From: Cladorhizidae sp. MBARI D1340-BT2
Taxonomy: Eukaryota; Porifera; Demospongiae; Poecilosclerida; Cladorhizidae
Reading direction: 5' to 3'
Assembly (NCBI GenBank): GCA_028752905.1
Contig: JAQNBH010000013.1
Coordinates: 12,328,897-12,392,896, forward strand
Length of the DNA: 64,000 bases
Position 1 is the stretch's first letter, and each line of letters opens with the position of its first letter. The notes below the pieces were generated by a model. The model worked only from the letters and a program-made list of their open reading frames with translations, was not told where the DNA came from and ran no database searches. Positions 43,401 through 59,300 of the stretch are shown one piece after another. Made by a program: the position numbers and the translations under genes.

Positions 43401-46400
43401 ACATTAATCAACCCCAGATAGTTTAGATGCCTACTACAGAAGTGACCTGGCCAATGCCTATCTGCATGTACATTAATCAACCCCAGATAGTCTAGATGCC
43501 TACTACAGAAGTGACCTGGCCAATGCCTATCTGCATGTACATTAATCAACCCCAGATAGTCTAGATGCCTACTACAGAAGTGACCTGCTATCTGCATGTA
43601 AATTAATCAACCCCAGATAGTCTAGATGCCTACTACAGAAGTGACCTGGCCAATGCCTATCTGCATGTACATTAATCAACCCCAGATAGTCTAGATGCCT
43701 ACTACAGAAGTGACCTGGCCAATGCCTACCTGCATGTGTAAATTAATCAACCCCAAATAGTCTAGATACCTACTACAGAAGCGACCTGCTATCTGCATGT
43801 AAATTAATCAACCCCAGATAGTCTAGATGCCTACTACAGAAGTGACCTGGCCAATGCCTATCTGCATGTATATTAATCAACCCCAGATAGTCTAGATACC
43901 CACTACAGAAGTGACCTGGCCAATGCCTATCTGCATGTACATTAATCAACCCCAGATAGTTTAGATGCCTACTACAGAAGTGACCTGGCCAATGCCTATC
44001 TGCATGTAAATTAATCAACCCCAGATAGTCTAGATGCCTACTACAGAAGTGACCTGGCCAATGCCTACCTGCATGTGTAAATTAATCAACCCCAAATAGT
44101 CTAGATACCTACTACAGAAGCGACCTGCTATCTGCATGTAAATTAATCAACCCCAGATAGTCTAGATGCCTACTACAGAAGTGACCTGACCAATGCCTAT
44201 CTGCATGTATATTAATCAACCCCAGATAGTTTAGATGCCTACTACAGAAGTGACCTGGCCAATGCCTATCTGCATCTACATTAATCAACCCCAGATAGTC
44301 TAGATGCCTACTACAGAAGTGACCTGGCCAATGCCTATCTGCATGTATATTAATCAACCCCAGATAGTCTAGATACCCACTACAGAAGTGACCTGGCCAA
44401 TGCCTATCTGCATGTACATTAATCAACCCCAGATAGTTTAGATGCCTACTACAGAAGTGACCTGGCCAATGCCTATCTGCATGTAAATTAATCAACCCCA
44501 GATAGTCTAGATGCCTACTACAGAAGTGACCTGGCCAATGCCTATCTGCATGTACATTAATCAACCCCAGATAGTCTAGATGCCGAAGTGACCTGGCCAA
44601 TGCCTACCTGCATGTAAATTAATCAACCCCAGATAGTCTAGATGCCTACTACAGAAGTGACCTGACCAATGCCTATCTGCATGTATATTAATCAACCCCA
44701 GATAGTTTAGATGCCTACTACAGAAGTGACCTGGCCAATGCCTATCTGCATCTACATTAATCAACCCCAGATAGTCTAGATGCCTACTACAGAAGTGACC
44801 TGGCCAATGCCTATCTGCATGTATATTAATCAACCCCAGATAGTTTAGATGCCTACTACAGAAGTGACTTGGCCAATGCCTATCTGCATCTACATTAATC
44901 AACCCCAGATAGTCTAGATGCCTACTACAGAAGTGACCTGGCCAATGCCTATCTGCATGTAAATTAATCAACCCCAGATAGTCTAGATGTCTACTACAGA
45001 AGTGACCTGGCCAATGCCTATCTGCATGTACATTAATCAACACCAGATAGTCTAGATACCTACTACAGAAGTGACCTGGCCAATACCTACCTGCGTGTAA
45101 ATTAATCAACCCCAGATAGTCTAGATGCCTACTATGGAAGTGACCTGGCCCATGCCTACCTGCATGTACATTAATCAACCCCAGATAGTCTAGATACCTA
45201 CTACAGAAGTGACCTGGCCAATGCCTATCTGCATGTACATTAATCAACCCCAGATAGTCTAGATGCCTACTACAGAAGTGACCTGGCCAATGCCTATCTG
45301 CATGTACATTAATCAACCCCAGATAGTCTAGATGCCTACTACAGAAGTGACCTGCTATCTGCATGTAAATTAATCAACCCCAGATAGTCTAGATGCCTAC
45401 TACAGAAGTGACCTGGCCAATGCCTATCTGCATGTATATTAATCAACCCCAGATAATCTAGATACCTACTACAGAAGTGACCTGGCCAATGCCTATCTGC
45501 ATGTACATTAATCAACCCCAGATAGTTTAGATGCCTACTACAGAAGTGACCTGGCCAATGCCTATCTGCATGTATATTAATCAACCCCAGATAGTCTAGA
45601 TACCCACTACAGAAGTGACCTGGCCAATGCCTATCTGCATGTACATTAATCAACCCCAGATAGTTTAGATGCCTACTACAGAAGTGACCTGGCCAATGCC
45701 TATCTGCATGTACATTAATCAACCCCAGATAGTTTAGATGAGAGTGACCTGGCCAATGCCTATCTGCATGTAAATTAATCAACACCAGATAGTCTAGATG
45801 CCTACTACAGAAGTGACCTGGCCAATGCCTATCTGCATGTACATTAATCAACCCCAGATAGTCTAGATGCCTACTACAGAAGTGACCTGGCCAATGCCTA
45901 CCTGCATGTGTAAATTAATCAACCCCAAATAGTCTAGATACCTACTACAGAAGTGACCTGCTATCTGCATGTAAATTAATCAACCCCAGATAGTCTAGAT
46001 GTCTACTACAGAAGTGACCTGGCCAATGCCTATCTGCATGTATATTAATCAACCCCAGATAGTCTAGATACCCACTACAGAAGTGACCTGGCCAATGCCT
46101 ATCTGCATGTACATTAATCAACCCCAGATAGTTTAGATGCCTACTACAGAAGTGACCTGGCCAATGCCTATCTGCATGTACATTAATCAACCCCAGATAG
46201 TCTAGATGCCTACTACAGAAGTGACCTGGCCAATGCCTATCTGCATGTACATTAATCAACCCCAGATAGTCTAGATGCCTACTACAGAAGTGACCTGCTA
46301 TCTGCATGTAAATTAATCAACCCCAGATAGTCTAGATGCCTACTACAGAAGTGACCTGGCCAATGCCTATCTGCATGTATATTAATCAACCCCAGATAGT

Positions 46401-49400
46401 CTAGATACCTACTACAGAAGTGACGTGGCCAATGCCTATCTGCATGTACATTAATCAACCCCAGATAGTCTAGATGCCTACTACAGAAGTGACCTGGCCA
46501 ATGCCTATCTGCATGTACATTAATCAACCCCAGATAGTCTAGATGCCTACTACAGAAGTGACCTGGCCAATGCCTACCTGCATGTGTAAATTAATCAACC
46601 CCAAATAGTCTAGATACCTACTACAGAAGCGACCTGCTATCTGCATGTAAATTAATCAACCCCAGATAGTCTAGATGCCTACTACAGAAGTGACCTGGCC
46701 AATGCCTATCTGCATGTATATTAATCAACCCCAGATAGTCTAGATACCCACTACAGAAGTGACCTGGCCAATGCCTATCTGCATGTACATTAATCAACCC
46801 CAGATAGTTTAGATGCCTACTACAGAAGTGACCTGGCCAATGCCTATCTGCATGTAAATTAATCAACCCCAGATAGTCTAGATGCCTACTACAGAAGTGA
46901 CCTGGCCAATGCCTATCTGCATGTACATTAATCAACCCCAGATAGTCTAGATGCCGAAGTGACCTGGCCAATGCCTACCTGCATGTAAATTAATCAACCC
47001 CAGATAGTCTAGATGCCTACTACAGAAGTGACCTGACCAATGCCTATCTGCATGTATATTAATCAACCCCAGATAGTTTAGATGCCTACTACAGAAGTGA
47101 CCTGGCCAATGCCTATCTGCATCTACATTAATCAACCCCAGATAGTCTAGATGCCTACTACAGAAGTGACCTGGCCAATGCCTATCTGCATGTATATTAA
47201 TCAACCCCAGATAGTCTAGATACCCACTACAGAAGTGACCTGGCCAATGCCTATCTGCATGTACATTAATCAACCCCAGATAGTTTAGATGCCTACTACA
47301 GAAGTGACCTGGCCAATGCCTATCTGCATGTAAATTAATCAACCCCAGATAGTCTAGATGCCTACTACAGAAGTGACCTGGCCAATGCCTATCTGCATGT
47401 ACATTAATCAACCCCAGATAGTCTAGATGCCGAAGTGACCTGGCCAATGCCTACCTGCATGTAAATTAATCAACCCCAGATAGTCTAGATGCCTACTACA
47501 GAAGTGACCTGACCAATGCCTATCTGCATGTATATTAATCAACCCCAGATAGTTTAGATGCCTACTACAGAAGTGACCTGGCCAATGCCTATCTGCATCT
47601 ACATTAATCAACCCCAGATAGTCTAGATGCCTACTACAGAAGTGACCTGGCCAATGCCTATCTGCATGTATATTAATCAACCCCAGATAGTTTAGATGCC
47701 TACTACAGAAGTGACCTGGCCAATGCCTATCTGCATCTACATTAATCAACCCCAGATAGTCTAGATGCCTACTACAGAAGTGACCTGGCCAATGCCTATC
47801 TGCATGTAAATTAATCAACCCCAGATAGTCTAGATGTCTACTACAGAAGTGACCTGGCCAATGCCTATCTGCATGTACATTAATCAACACCAGATAGTCT
47901 AGATACCTACTACAGAAGTGACCTGGCCAATACCTACCTGCGTGTAAATTAATCAACCCCAGATAGTCTAGATGCCTACTATGGAAGTGACCTGGCCCAT
48001 GCCTACCTGCATGTACATTAATCAACCCCAGATAGTCTAGATACCTACTACAGAAGTGACCTGGCCAATGCCTATCTGCATGTACATTAATCAACCCCAG
48101 ATAGTCTAGATGCCTACTACAGAAGTGACCTGGCCAATGCCTATCTGCATGTACATTAATCAACCCCAGATAGTCTAGATGCCTACTACAGAAGTGACCT
48201 GCTATCTGCATGTAAATTAATCAACCCCAGATAGTCTAGATGCCTACTACAGAAGTGACCTGGCCAATGCCTATCTGCATGTATATTAATCAACCCCAGA
48301 TAGTCTAGATACCTACTACAGAAGTGACCTGGCCAATGCCTATCTGCATGTACATTAATCAACCCCAGATAGTTTAGATGCCTACTACAGAAGTGACCTG
48401 GCCAATGCCTATCTGCATGTATATTAATCAACCCCAGATAGTCTAGATACCCACTACAGAAGTGACCTGGCCAATGCCTATCTGCATGTACATTAATCAA
48501 CCCCAGATAGTTTAGATGCCTACTACAGAAGTGACCTGGCCAATGCCTATCTGCATGTACATTAATCAACCCCAGATAGTTTAGATGAAGTGACCTGGCC
48601 AATGCCTATCTGCATGTAAATTAATCAACCCCAGATAGTCTAGATGCCTACTACAGAAGTGACCTGACCAATGCCTATCTGCATGTATATTAATCAACCC
48701 CAGATAGTTTAGATGCCTACTACAGAAGTGACCTGGCCAATGCCTATCTGCATCTACATTAATCAACCCCAGATAGTCTAGATGCCTACTACAGAAGTGA
48801 CCTGGCCAATGCCTATCTGCATGTATATTAATCAACCCCAGATAGTCTAGATACCCACTACAGAAGTGACCTGGCCAATGCCTATCTGCATGTACATTAA
48901 TCAACCCCAGATAGTTTAGATGCCTACTACAGAAGTGACCTGGCCAATGCCTATCTGCATGTAAATTAATCAACCCCAGATAGTCTAGATGCCTACTACA
49001 GAAGTGACCTGGCCAATGCCTATCTGCATGTACATTAATCAACCCCAGATAGTCTAGATGCCGAAGTGACCTGGCCAATGCCTACCTGCATGTAAATGAA
49101 TCAACCCCAGATAGTCTAGATGCCTACTACAGAAGTGACCTGACCAATGCCTATCTGCATGTATATTAATCAACCCCAGATAGTTTAGATGCCTACTACA
49201 GAAGTGACCTGGCCAATGCCTATCTGCATCTACATTAATCAACCCCAGATAGTCTAGATGCCTACTACAGAAGTGACCTGGCCAATGCCTATCTGCATGT
49301 ATATTAATCAACCCCAGATAGTTTAGATGCCTACTACAGAAGTGACCTGGCCAATGCCTATCTGCATCTACATTAATCAACCCCAGATAGTCTAGATGCC

Positions 49401-52400
49401 TACTACAGAAGTGACCTGGCCAATGCCTATATTAATCAACCCCAGATAGTCTAGATGTCTACTACAGAAGTGACCTGGCCAATGCCTATCTGCATGTACA
49501 TTAATCAACCCCAGATAGTCTAGATGCCGAAGTGACCTGGCCAATGCCTACCTGCATGTAAATTAATCAACCCCAGATAGTCTAGATGCCTACTACAGAA
49601 GTGACCTGACCAATGCCTATCTGCATGTATATTAATCAACCCCAGATAGTTTAGATGCCTACTACAGAAGTGACCTGGCCAATGCCTATCTGCATCTACA
49701 TTAATCAACCCCAGATAGTCTAGATGCCTACTACAGAAGTGACCTGGCCAATGCCTATCTGCATGTATATTAATCAACCCCAGATAGTTTAGATGCCTAC
49801 TACAGAAGTGACCTGGCCAATGCCTATCTGCATCTACATTAATCAACCCCAGATAGTCTAGATGCCTACTACAGAAGTGACCTGGCCAATGCCTATATTA
49901 ATCAACCCCAGATAGTCTAGATGTCTACTACAGAAGTGACCTGGCCAATGCCTATCTGCATGTACATTAATCAACCCCAGATAGTCTAGATACCTACTAC
50001 AGAAGTGACCTGGCCAATACCTACCTGCGTGTAAATTAATCAACCCCAGATAGTCTAGATGCCTACTATGGAAGTGACCTGGCCCATGCCTACCTGCATG
50101 TACATTAATCAACCCCAGATAGTCTAGATACCTACTACAGAAGTGACCTGGCCAATGCCTATCTGCATGTACATTAATCAACCCCAGATAGTCTAGATGC
50201 CTACTACAGAAGTGACCTGGCCAATGCCTATCTGCATGTACATTAATCAACCCCAGATAGTCTAGATGCCTACTACAGAAGTGACCTGCTATCTGCAAGT
50301 AAATTAATCAACCCCAGATAGTCTAGATGTCTACTACAGAAGTGACCTGGCCAATGCCTATCTGCATGTATATTAATCAACCCCAGATAGTCTAGATACC
50401 CTACTACAGAAGTGACCTGGCCAATGCCTATCTGCATGTACATTAATCAACCCCAGATAGTTTAGATGAAGTGACCTGGCCAATGCCTATCTGCATGTAA
50501 ATTAATCAACACCAGATAGTCTAGATGCCTACTACAGAAGTGACCTGGCCAATGCCTATCTGCATGTACATTAATCAACCCCAGATAGTCTAGATGCCTA
50601 CTACAGAAGTGACCTGGCCAATGCCTATCTGCATGTATATTAATCAACCCCAGATAGTTTAGATGCCTACTACAGAAGTGACCTGGCCAATGCCTTCTGC
50701 ATCTACATTAATCAACCCCAGATAGTCTAGATGCCTACTACAGAAGTGACCTGGCCAATGCCTATCTGCATGTACATTAATCAACCCCAGATAGTCTAGA
50801 TGCCTACTACAGAAGTGACCTGGCCAATGCCTATCTGCATGTACATTAATCAACCCCAGATAGTCTAGATGCCTACTACAGAAGTGACCTGCTATCTGCA
50901 TGTAAATTAATCAACCCCAGATAGTCTAGATGCCTACTACAGAAGTGACCTGGCCAATGCCTATCTGCATGTATATTAATCAACCCCAGATAGTCTAGAT
51001 ACCCACTACAGAAGTGACCTGGCCAATGCCTATCTGCATGTACATTAATCAACCCCAGATAGTTTAGATGCCTACTACAGAAGTGACCTGGCCAATGCCT
51101 ATCTGCATGTAAATTAATCAACCCCAGATAGTCTAGATTCCTACTACAGAAGTGACCTGGCCAATGCCTATCTGCATGTACATTAATCAACCCCAGATAG
51201 TCTAGATGCCGAAGTGACCTGGCCAATGCCTACCTGCATGTAAATTAATCAACCCCAGATAGTCTAGATGCCTACTACAGAAGTGACCTGGCCAATGCCT
51301 ATCTGCATCTACATTAATCAACCCCAGATAGTCTAGATGCCTACTACAGAAGTGACCTGGCCAATGCCTATCTGCATGTAAATTAATCAACCCCAGATAG
51401 TCTAGATGTCTACTACAGAAGTGACCTGGCCAATGCCTATCTGCATGTACATTAATCAACACCAGATAGTCTAGATACCTACTACAGAAGTGACCTGGCC
51501 AATACCTACCTGCGTGTAAATTAATCAACCCCAGATAGTCTAGATGCCTACTATGGAAGTGACCTGGCCCATGCCTACCTGCATGTACATTAATCAACCC
51601 CAGATAGTCTAGATACCTACTACAGAAGTGACCTGGCCAATGCCTATCTGCATGTACATTAATCAACCCCAGATAGTCTAGATGCCTACTACAGAAGTGA
51701 CCTGGCCAATGCCTATCTGCATGTACATTAATCAACCCCAGATAGTCTAGATGCCTACTACAGAAGTGACCTGCTATCTGCATGTAAATTAATCAACCCC
51801 AGATAGTCTAGATGCCTACTACAGAAGTGACCTGGCCAATGCCTATCTGCATGTATATTAATCAACCCCAGATAATCTAGATACCTACTACAGAAGTGAC
51901 CTGGCCAATGCCTATCTGCATGTACATTAATCAACCCCAGATAGTTTAGATGCCTACTACAGAAGTGACCTGGCCAATGCCTATCTGCATGTATATTAAT
52001 CAACCCCAGATAGTCTAGATACCCACTACAGAAGTGACCTGGCCAATGCCTATCTGCATGTACATTAATCAACCCCAGATAGTTTAGATGCCTACTACAG
52101 AAGTGACCTGGCCAATGCCTATCTGCATGTACATTAATCAACCCCAGATAGTTTAGATGAAGTGACCTGGCCAATGCCTATCTGCATGTAAATTAATCAA
52201 CACCAGATAGTCTAGATGCCTACTACAGAAGTGACCTGGCCAATGCCTATCTGCATGTACATTAATCAACCCCAGATAGTCTAGATGCCTACTACAGAAG
52301 TGAGCTGGCCAATGCCTACCTTCATGTGTAAATTAATCAACCCCAAATAGTCTAGATACCTACTACAGAAGTGACCTGCTATCTGCATGTAAATTAATCA

Positions 52401-53364
52401 ACCCCAGATAGTCTAGATGTCTACTACAGAAGTGACCTGGCCAATGCCTATCTGCATGTATATTAATCAACCCCAGATAGTCTTTATACCCACTACAGAA
52501 GTGACCTGGCCAATGCCTATCTGCATGTACATTAATCAACCCCAGATAGTTTAGATGCCTACTACAGAAGTGACCTGGCCAATGCCTATCTGCATGTACA
52601 TTAATCAACCCCAGATAGTCTAGATGCCTACTACAGAAGTGACCTGGCCAATGCCTATCTGCATGTACATTAATCAACCCCAGATAGTCTAGATGCCTAC
52701 TACAGAAGTGACCTGCTATCTGCATGTAAATTAATCAACCCCAGATAGTCTAGATGCCTACTACAGAAGTGACCTGGCCAATGCCTATCTGCATGTATAT
52801 TAATCAACCCCAGATAGTCTAGATACCTACTACAGAAGTGACGTGGCCAATGCCTATCTGCATGTACATTAATCAACCCCAGATAGTCTAGATGCCTACT
52901 ACAGAAGTGACCTGGCCAATGCCTATCTGCATGTACATTAATCAACCCCAGATAGTCTAGATGCCTACTACAGAAGTGACCTGGCCAATGCCTACCTGCA
53001 TGTGTAAATTAATCAACCCCAAATAGTCTAGATACCTACTACAGAAGCGACCTGCTATCTGCATGTAAATTAATCAACCCCAGATAGTCTAGATGCCTAC
53101 TACAGAAGTGACCTGGCCAATGCCTATCTGCATGTATATTAATCAACCCCAGATAGTCTAGATACCCACTACAGAAGTGACCTGGCCAATGCCTATCTGC
53201 ATGTACATTAATCAACCCCAGATAGTTTAGATGCCTACTACAGAAGTGACCTGGCCAATGCCTATCTGCATGTAAATTAATCAACCCCAGATAGTCTAGA
53301 TGCCTACTACAGAAGTGACCTGGCCAATGCCTATCTGCATGTACATTAATCAACCCCAGATAGT

Positions 53365-56345
53365 CTAGATGCCGAAGTGACCTGGCCAATGCCTACCTGC
53401 ATGTAAATTAATCAACCCCAGATAGTCTAGATGCCTACTACAGAAGTGACCTGACCAATGCCTATCTGCATGTATATTAATCAACCCCAGATAGTTTAGA
53501 TGCCTACTACAGAAGTGACCTGGCCAATGCCTATCTGCATCTACATTAATCAACCCCAGATAGTCTAGATGCCTACTACAGAAGTGACCTGGCCAATGCC
53601 TATCTGCATGTATATTAATCAACCCCAGATAGTCTAGATACCCACTACAGAAGTGACCTGGCCAATGCCTATCTGCATGTACATTAATCAACCCCAGATA
53701 GTTTAGATGCCTACTACAGAAGTGACCTGGCCAATGCCTATCTGCATGTAAATTAATCAACCCCAGATAGTCTAGATGCCTACTACAGAAGTGACCTGGC
53801 CAATGCCTATCTGCATGTACATTAATCAACCCCAGATAGTCTAGATGCCGAAGTGACCTGGCCAATGCCTACCTGCATGTAAATTAATCAACCCCAGATA
53901 GTCTAGATGCCTACTACAGAAGTGACCTGACCAATGCCTATCTGCATGTATATTAATCAACCCCAGATAGTTTAGATGCCTACTACAGAAGTGACCTGGC
54001 CAATGCCTATCTGCATCTACATTAATCAACCCCAGATAGTCTAGATGCCTACTACAGAAGTGACCTGGCCAATGCCTATCTGCATGTATATTAATCAACC
54101 CCAGATAGTTTAGATGCCTACTACAGAAGTGACCTGGCCAATGCCTATCTGCATCTACATTAATCAACCCCAGATAGTCTAGATGCCTACTACAGAAGTG
54201 ACCTGGCCAATGCCTATCTGCATGTAAATTAATCAACCCCAGATAGTCTAGATGTCTACTACAGAAGTGACCTGGCCAATGCCTATCTGCATGTACATTA
54301 ATCAACACCAGATAGTCTAGATACCTACTACAGAAGTGACCTGGCCAATACCTACCTGCGTGTAAATTAATCAACCCCAGATAGTCTAGATGCCTACTAT
54401 GGAAGTGACCTGGCCCATGCCTACCTGCATGTACATTAATCAACCCCAGATAGTCTAGATACCTACTACAGAAGTGACCTGGCCAATGCCTATCTGCATG
54501 TACATTAATCAACCCCAGATAGTCTAGATGCCTACTACAGAAGTGACCTGGCCAATGCCTATCTGCATGTACATTAATCAACCCCAGATAGTCTAGATGC
54601 CTACTACAGAAGTGACCTGCTATCTGCATGTAAATTAATCAACCCCAGATAGTCTAGATGCCTACTACAGAAGTGACCTGGCCAATGCCTATCTGCATGT
54701 ATATTAATCAACCCCAGATAGTCTAGATACCTACTACAGAAGTGACCTGGCCAATGCCTATCTGCATGTACATTAATCAACCCCAGATAGTTTAGATGCC
54801 TACTACAGAAGTGACCTGGCCAATGCCTATCTGCATGTATATTAATCAACCCCAGATAGTCTAGATACACACTACAGAAGTGACCTGGCCAATGCCTATC
54901 TGCATGTACATTAATCAACCCCAGATAGTTTAGATGCCTACTACAGAAGTGACCTGGCCAATGCCTATCTGCATGTACATTAATCAACCCCAGATAGTTT
55001 AGATGCCTACTACAGAAGTGACCTGACCAATGCCTATCTGCATGTATATTAATCAACCCCAGATAGTTTAGATGCCTACTACAGAAGTGACCTGGCCAAT
55101 GCCTATCTGCATCTACATTAATCAACCCCAGATAGTCTAGATGCCTACTACAGAAGTGACCTGGCCAATGCCTATCTGCATGTATATTAATCAACCCCAG
55201 ATAGTCTAGATACCCACTACAGAAGTGACCTGGCCAATGCCTATCTGCATGTACATTAATCAACCCCAGATAGTTTAGATGCCTACTACAGAAGTGACCT
55301 GGCCAATGCCTATCTGCATGTAAATTAATCAACCCCAGATAGTCTAGATGCCTACTACAGAAGTGACCTGGCCAATGCCTATCTGCATGTACATTAATCA
55401 ACCCCAGATAGTCTAGATGCCGAAGTGACCTGGCCAATGCCTACCTGCATGTAAATGAATCAACCCCAGATAGTCTAGATGCCTACTACAGAAGTGACCT
55501 GACCAATGCCTATCTGCATGTATATTAATCAACCCCAGATAGTTTAGATGCCTACTACAGAAGTGACCTGGCCAATGCCTATCTGCATCTACATTAATCA
55601 ACCCCAGATAGTCTAGATGCCTACTACAGAAGTGACCTGGCCAATGCCTATCTGCATGTATATTAATCAACCCCAGATAGTTTAGATGCCTACTACAGAA
55701 GTGACCTGGCCAATGCCTATCTGCATCTACATTAATCAACCCCAGATAGTCTAGATGCCTACTACAGAAGTGACCTGGCCAATGCCTATATTAATCAACC
55801 CCAGATAGTCTAGATGTCTACTACAGAAGTGACCTGGCCAATGCCTATCTGCATGTACATTAATCAACCCCAGATAGTCTAGATGCCGAAGTGACCTGGC
55901 CAATGCCTACCTGCATGTAAATTAATCAACCCCAGATAGTCTAGATGCCTACTACAGAAGTGACCTGACCAATGCCTATCTGCATGTATATTAATCAACC
56001 CCAGATAGTTTAGATGCCTACTACAGAAGTGACCTGGCCAATGCCTATCTGCATCTACATTAATCAACCCCAGATAGTCTAGATGCCTACTACAGAAGTG
56101 ACCTGGCCAATGCCTATCTGCATGTATATTAATCAACCCCAGATAGTTTAGATGCCTACTACAGAAGTGACCTGGCCAATGCCTATCTGCATCTACATTA
56201 ATCAACCCCAGATAGTCTAGATGCCTACTACAGAAGTGACCTGGCCAATGCCTATATTAATCAACCCCAGATAGTCTAGATGTCTACTACAGAAGTGACC
56301 TGGCCAATGCCTATCTGCATGTACATTAATCAACCCCAGATAGTC
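53365..56345. repeat. Higher-order satellite block, left copy of a 3594-bp-shifted pair
   Basis: Landmark open segments beginning at 53365, 53841, 54604, 55413 and 55879 recur, with the same lengths and almost the same sequence, at 56959, 57435, 58198, 59007 and 59473, a constant shift of 3594 bp. The shared unusual units (ATACACAC for ATACCCAC near 54865 and 58459; GTAAATGAATC near 55451 and 59045) mark this as a segmental duplication rather than independent variation. Confidence 0.85.
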
Positions 56346-59300
56346 TAGATACCTACTACAGAAGTGACCTGGCCAATACCTACCTACGTGTAAATTAATC
56401 AACCCCAGATAGTCTAGATGCCTACTATGGAAGTGACCTGGCCCATGCCTACCTGCATGTACATTAATCAACCCCAGATAGTCTAGATGCCTACTACAGA
56501 AGTGACCTGGCCAATGCCTATCTGCATGTATATTAATCAACCCCAGATAGTCTAGATACCCACTACAGAAGTGACCTGGCCAATGCCTATCTGCATGTAC
56601 ATTAATCAACCCCAGATAGTTTAGATGCCTACTACAGAAGTGACCTGGCCAATGCCTATCTGCATGTAAATTAATCAACCCCAGATAGTCTAGATGCCTA
56701 CTACAGAAGTGACCTGGCCAATGCCTATCTGCATGTACATTAATCAACCCCAGATAGTCTAGATGCCGAAGTGACCTGGCCAATGCCTATCTGCATGTAA
56801 ATTAATCAACCCCAGATAGTCTAGATGCCTACTACAGAAGTGACCTGGCCAATGCCTATCTGCATGTAAATTAATCAACCCCAGATAGTCTAGATGCCTA
56901 CTACAGAAGTGACCTGGCCAATGCCTATCTGCATGTACATTAATCAACCCCAGATAGTCTAGATGCCGAAGTGACCTGGCCAATGCCTACCTGCATGTAA
57001 ATTAATCAACCCCAGATAGTCTAGATGCCTACTACAGAAGTGACCTGACCAATGCCTATCTGCATGTATATTAATCAACCCCAGATAGTTTAGATGCCTA
57101 CTACAGAAGTGACCTGGCCAATGCCTATCTGCATCTACATTAATCAACCCCAGATAGTCTAGATGCCTACTACAGAAGTGACCTGGCCAATGCCTATCTG
57201 CATGTATATTAATCAACCCCAGATAGTCTAGATACCCACTACAGAAGTGACCTGGCCAATGCCTATCTGCATGTACATTAATCAACCCCAGATAGTTTAG
57301 ATGCCTACTACAGAAGTGACCTGGCCAATGCCTATCTGCATGTAAATTAATCAACCCCAGATAGTCTAGATGCCTACTACAGAAGTGACCTGGCCAATGC
57401 CTATCTGCATGTACATTAATCAACCCCAGATAGTCTAGATGCCGAAGTGACCTGGCCAATGCCTACCTGCATGTAAATTAATCAACCCCAGATAGTCTAG
57501 ATGCCTACTACAGAAGTGACCTGACCAATGCCTATCTGCATGTATATTAATCAACCCCAGATAGTTTAGATGCCTACTACAGAAGTGACCTGGCCAATGC
57601 CTATCTGCATCTACATTAATCAACCCCAGATAGTCTAGATGCCTACTACAGAAGTGACCTGGCCAATGCCTATCTGCATGTATATTAATCAACCCCAGAT
57701 AGTTTAGATGCCTACTACAGAAGTGACCTGGCCAATGCCTATCTGCATCTACATTAATCAACCCCAGATAGTCTAGATGCCTACTACAGAAGTGACCTGG
57801 CCAATGCCTATCTGCATGTAAATTAATCAACCCCAGATAGTCTTGATGTCTACTACAGAAGTGACCTGGCCAATGCCTATCTGCATGTACATTAATCAAC
57901 ACCAGATAGTCTAGATACCTACTACAGAAGTGACCTGGCCAATACCTACCTGCGTGTAAATTAATCAACCCCAGATAGTCTAGATGCCTACTATGGAAGT
58001 GACCTGGCCCATGCCTACCTGCATGTACATTAATCAACCCCAGATAGTCTAGATACCTACTACAGAAGTGACCTGGCCAATGCCTATCTGCATGTACATT
58101 AATCAACCCCAGATAGTCTAGATGCCTACTACAGAAGTGACCTGGCCAATGCCTATCTGCATGTACATTAATCAACCCCAGATAGTCTAGATGCCTACTA
58201 CAGAAGTGACCTGCTATCTGCATGTAAATTAATCAACCCCAGATAGTCTAGATGCCTACTACAGAAGTGACCTGGCCAATGCCTATCTGCATGTATATTA
58301 ATCAACCCCAGATAGTCTAGATACCTACTACAGAAGTGACCTGGCCAATGCCTATCTGCATGTACATTAATCAACCCCAGATAGTTTAGATGCCTACTAC
58401 AGAAGTGACCTGGCCAATGCCTATCTGCATGTATATTAATCAACCCCAGATAGTCTAGATACACACTACAGAAGTGACCTGGCCAATGCCTATCTGCATG
58501 TACATTAATCAACCCCAGATAGTTTAGATGCCTACTACAGAAGTGACCTGGCCAATGCCTATCTGCATGTACATTAATCAACCCCAGATAGTTTAGATGC
58601 CTACTACAGAAGTGACCTGACCAATGCCTATCTGCATGTATATTAATCAACCCCAGATAGTTTAGATGCCTACTACAGAAGTGACCTGGCCAATGCCTAT
58701 CTGCATCTACATTAATCAACCCCAGATAGTCTAGATGCCTACTACAGAAGTGACCTGGCCAATGCCTATCTGCATGTATATTAATCAACCCCAGATAGTC
58801 TAGATACCCACTACAGAAGTGACCTGGCCAATGCCTATCTGCATGTACATTAATCAACCCCAGATAGTTTAGATGCCTACTACAGAAGTGACCTGGCCAA
58901 TGCCTATCTGCATGTAAATTAATCAACCCCAGATAGTCTAGATGCCTACTACAGAAGTGACCTGGCCAATGCCTATCTGCATGTACATTAATCAACCCCA
59001 GATAGTCTAGATGCCGAAGTGACCTGGCCAATGCCTACCTGCATGTAAATGAATCAACCCCAGATAGTCTAGATGCCTACTACAGAAGTGACCTGACCAA
59101 TGCCTATCTGCATGTATATTAATCAACCCCAGATAGTTTAGATGCCTACTACAGAAGTGACCTGGCCAATGCCTATCTGCATCTACATTAATCAACCCCA
59201 GATAGTCTAGATGCCTACTACAGAAGTGACCTGGCCAATGCCTATCTGCATGTATATTAATCAACCCCAGATAGTTTAGATGCCTACTACAGAAGTGACC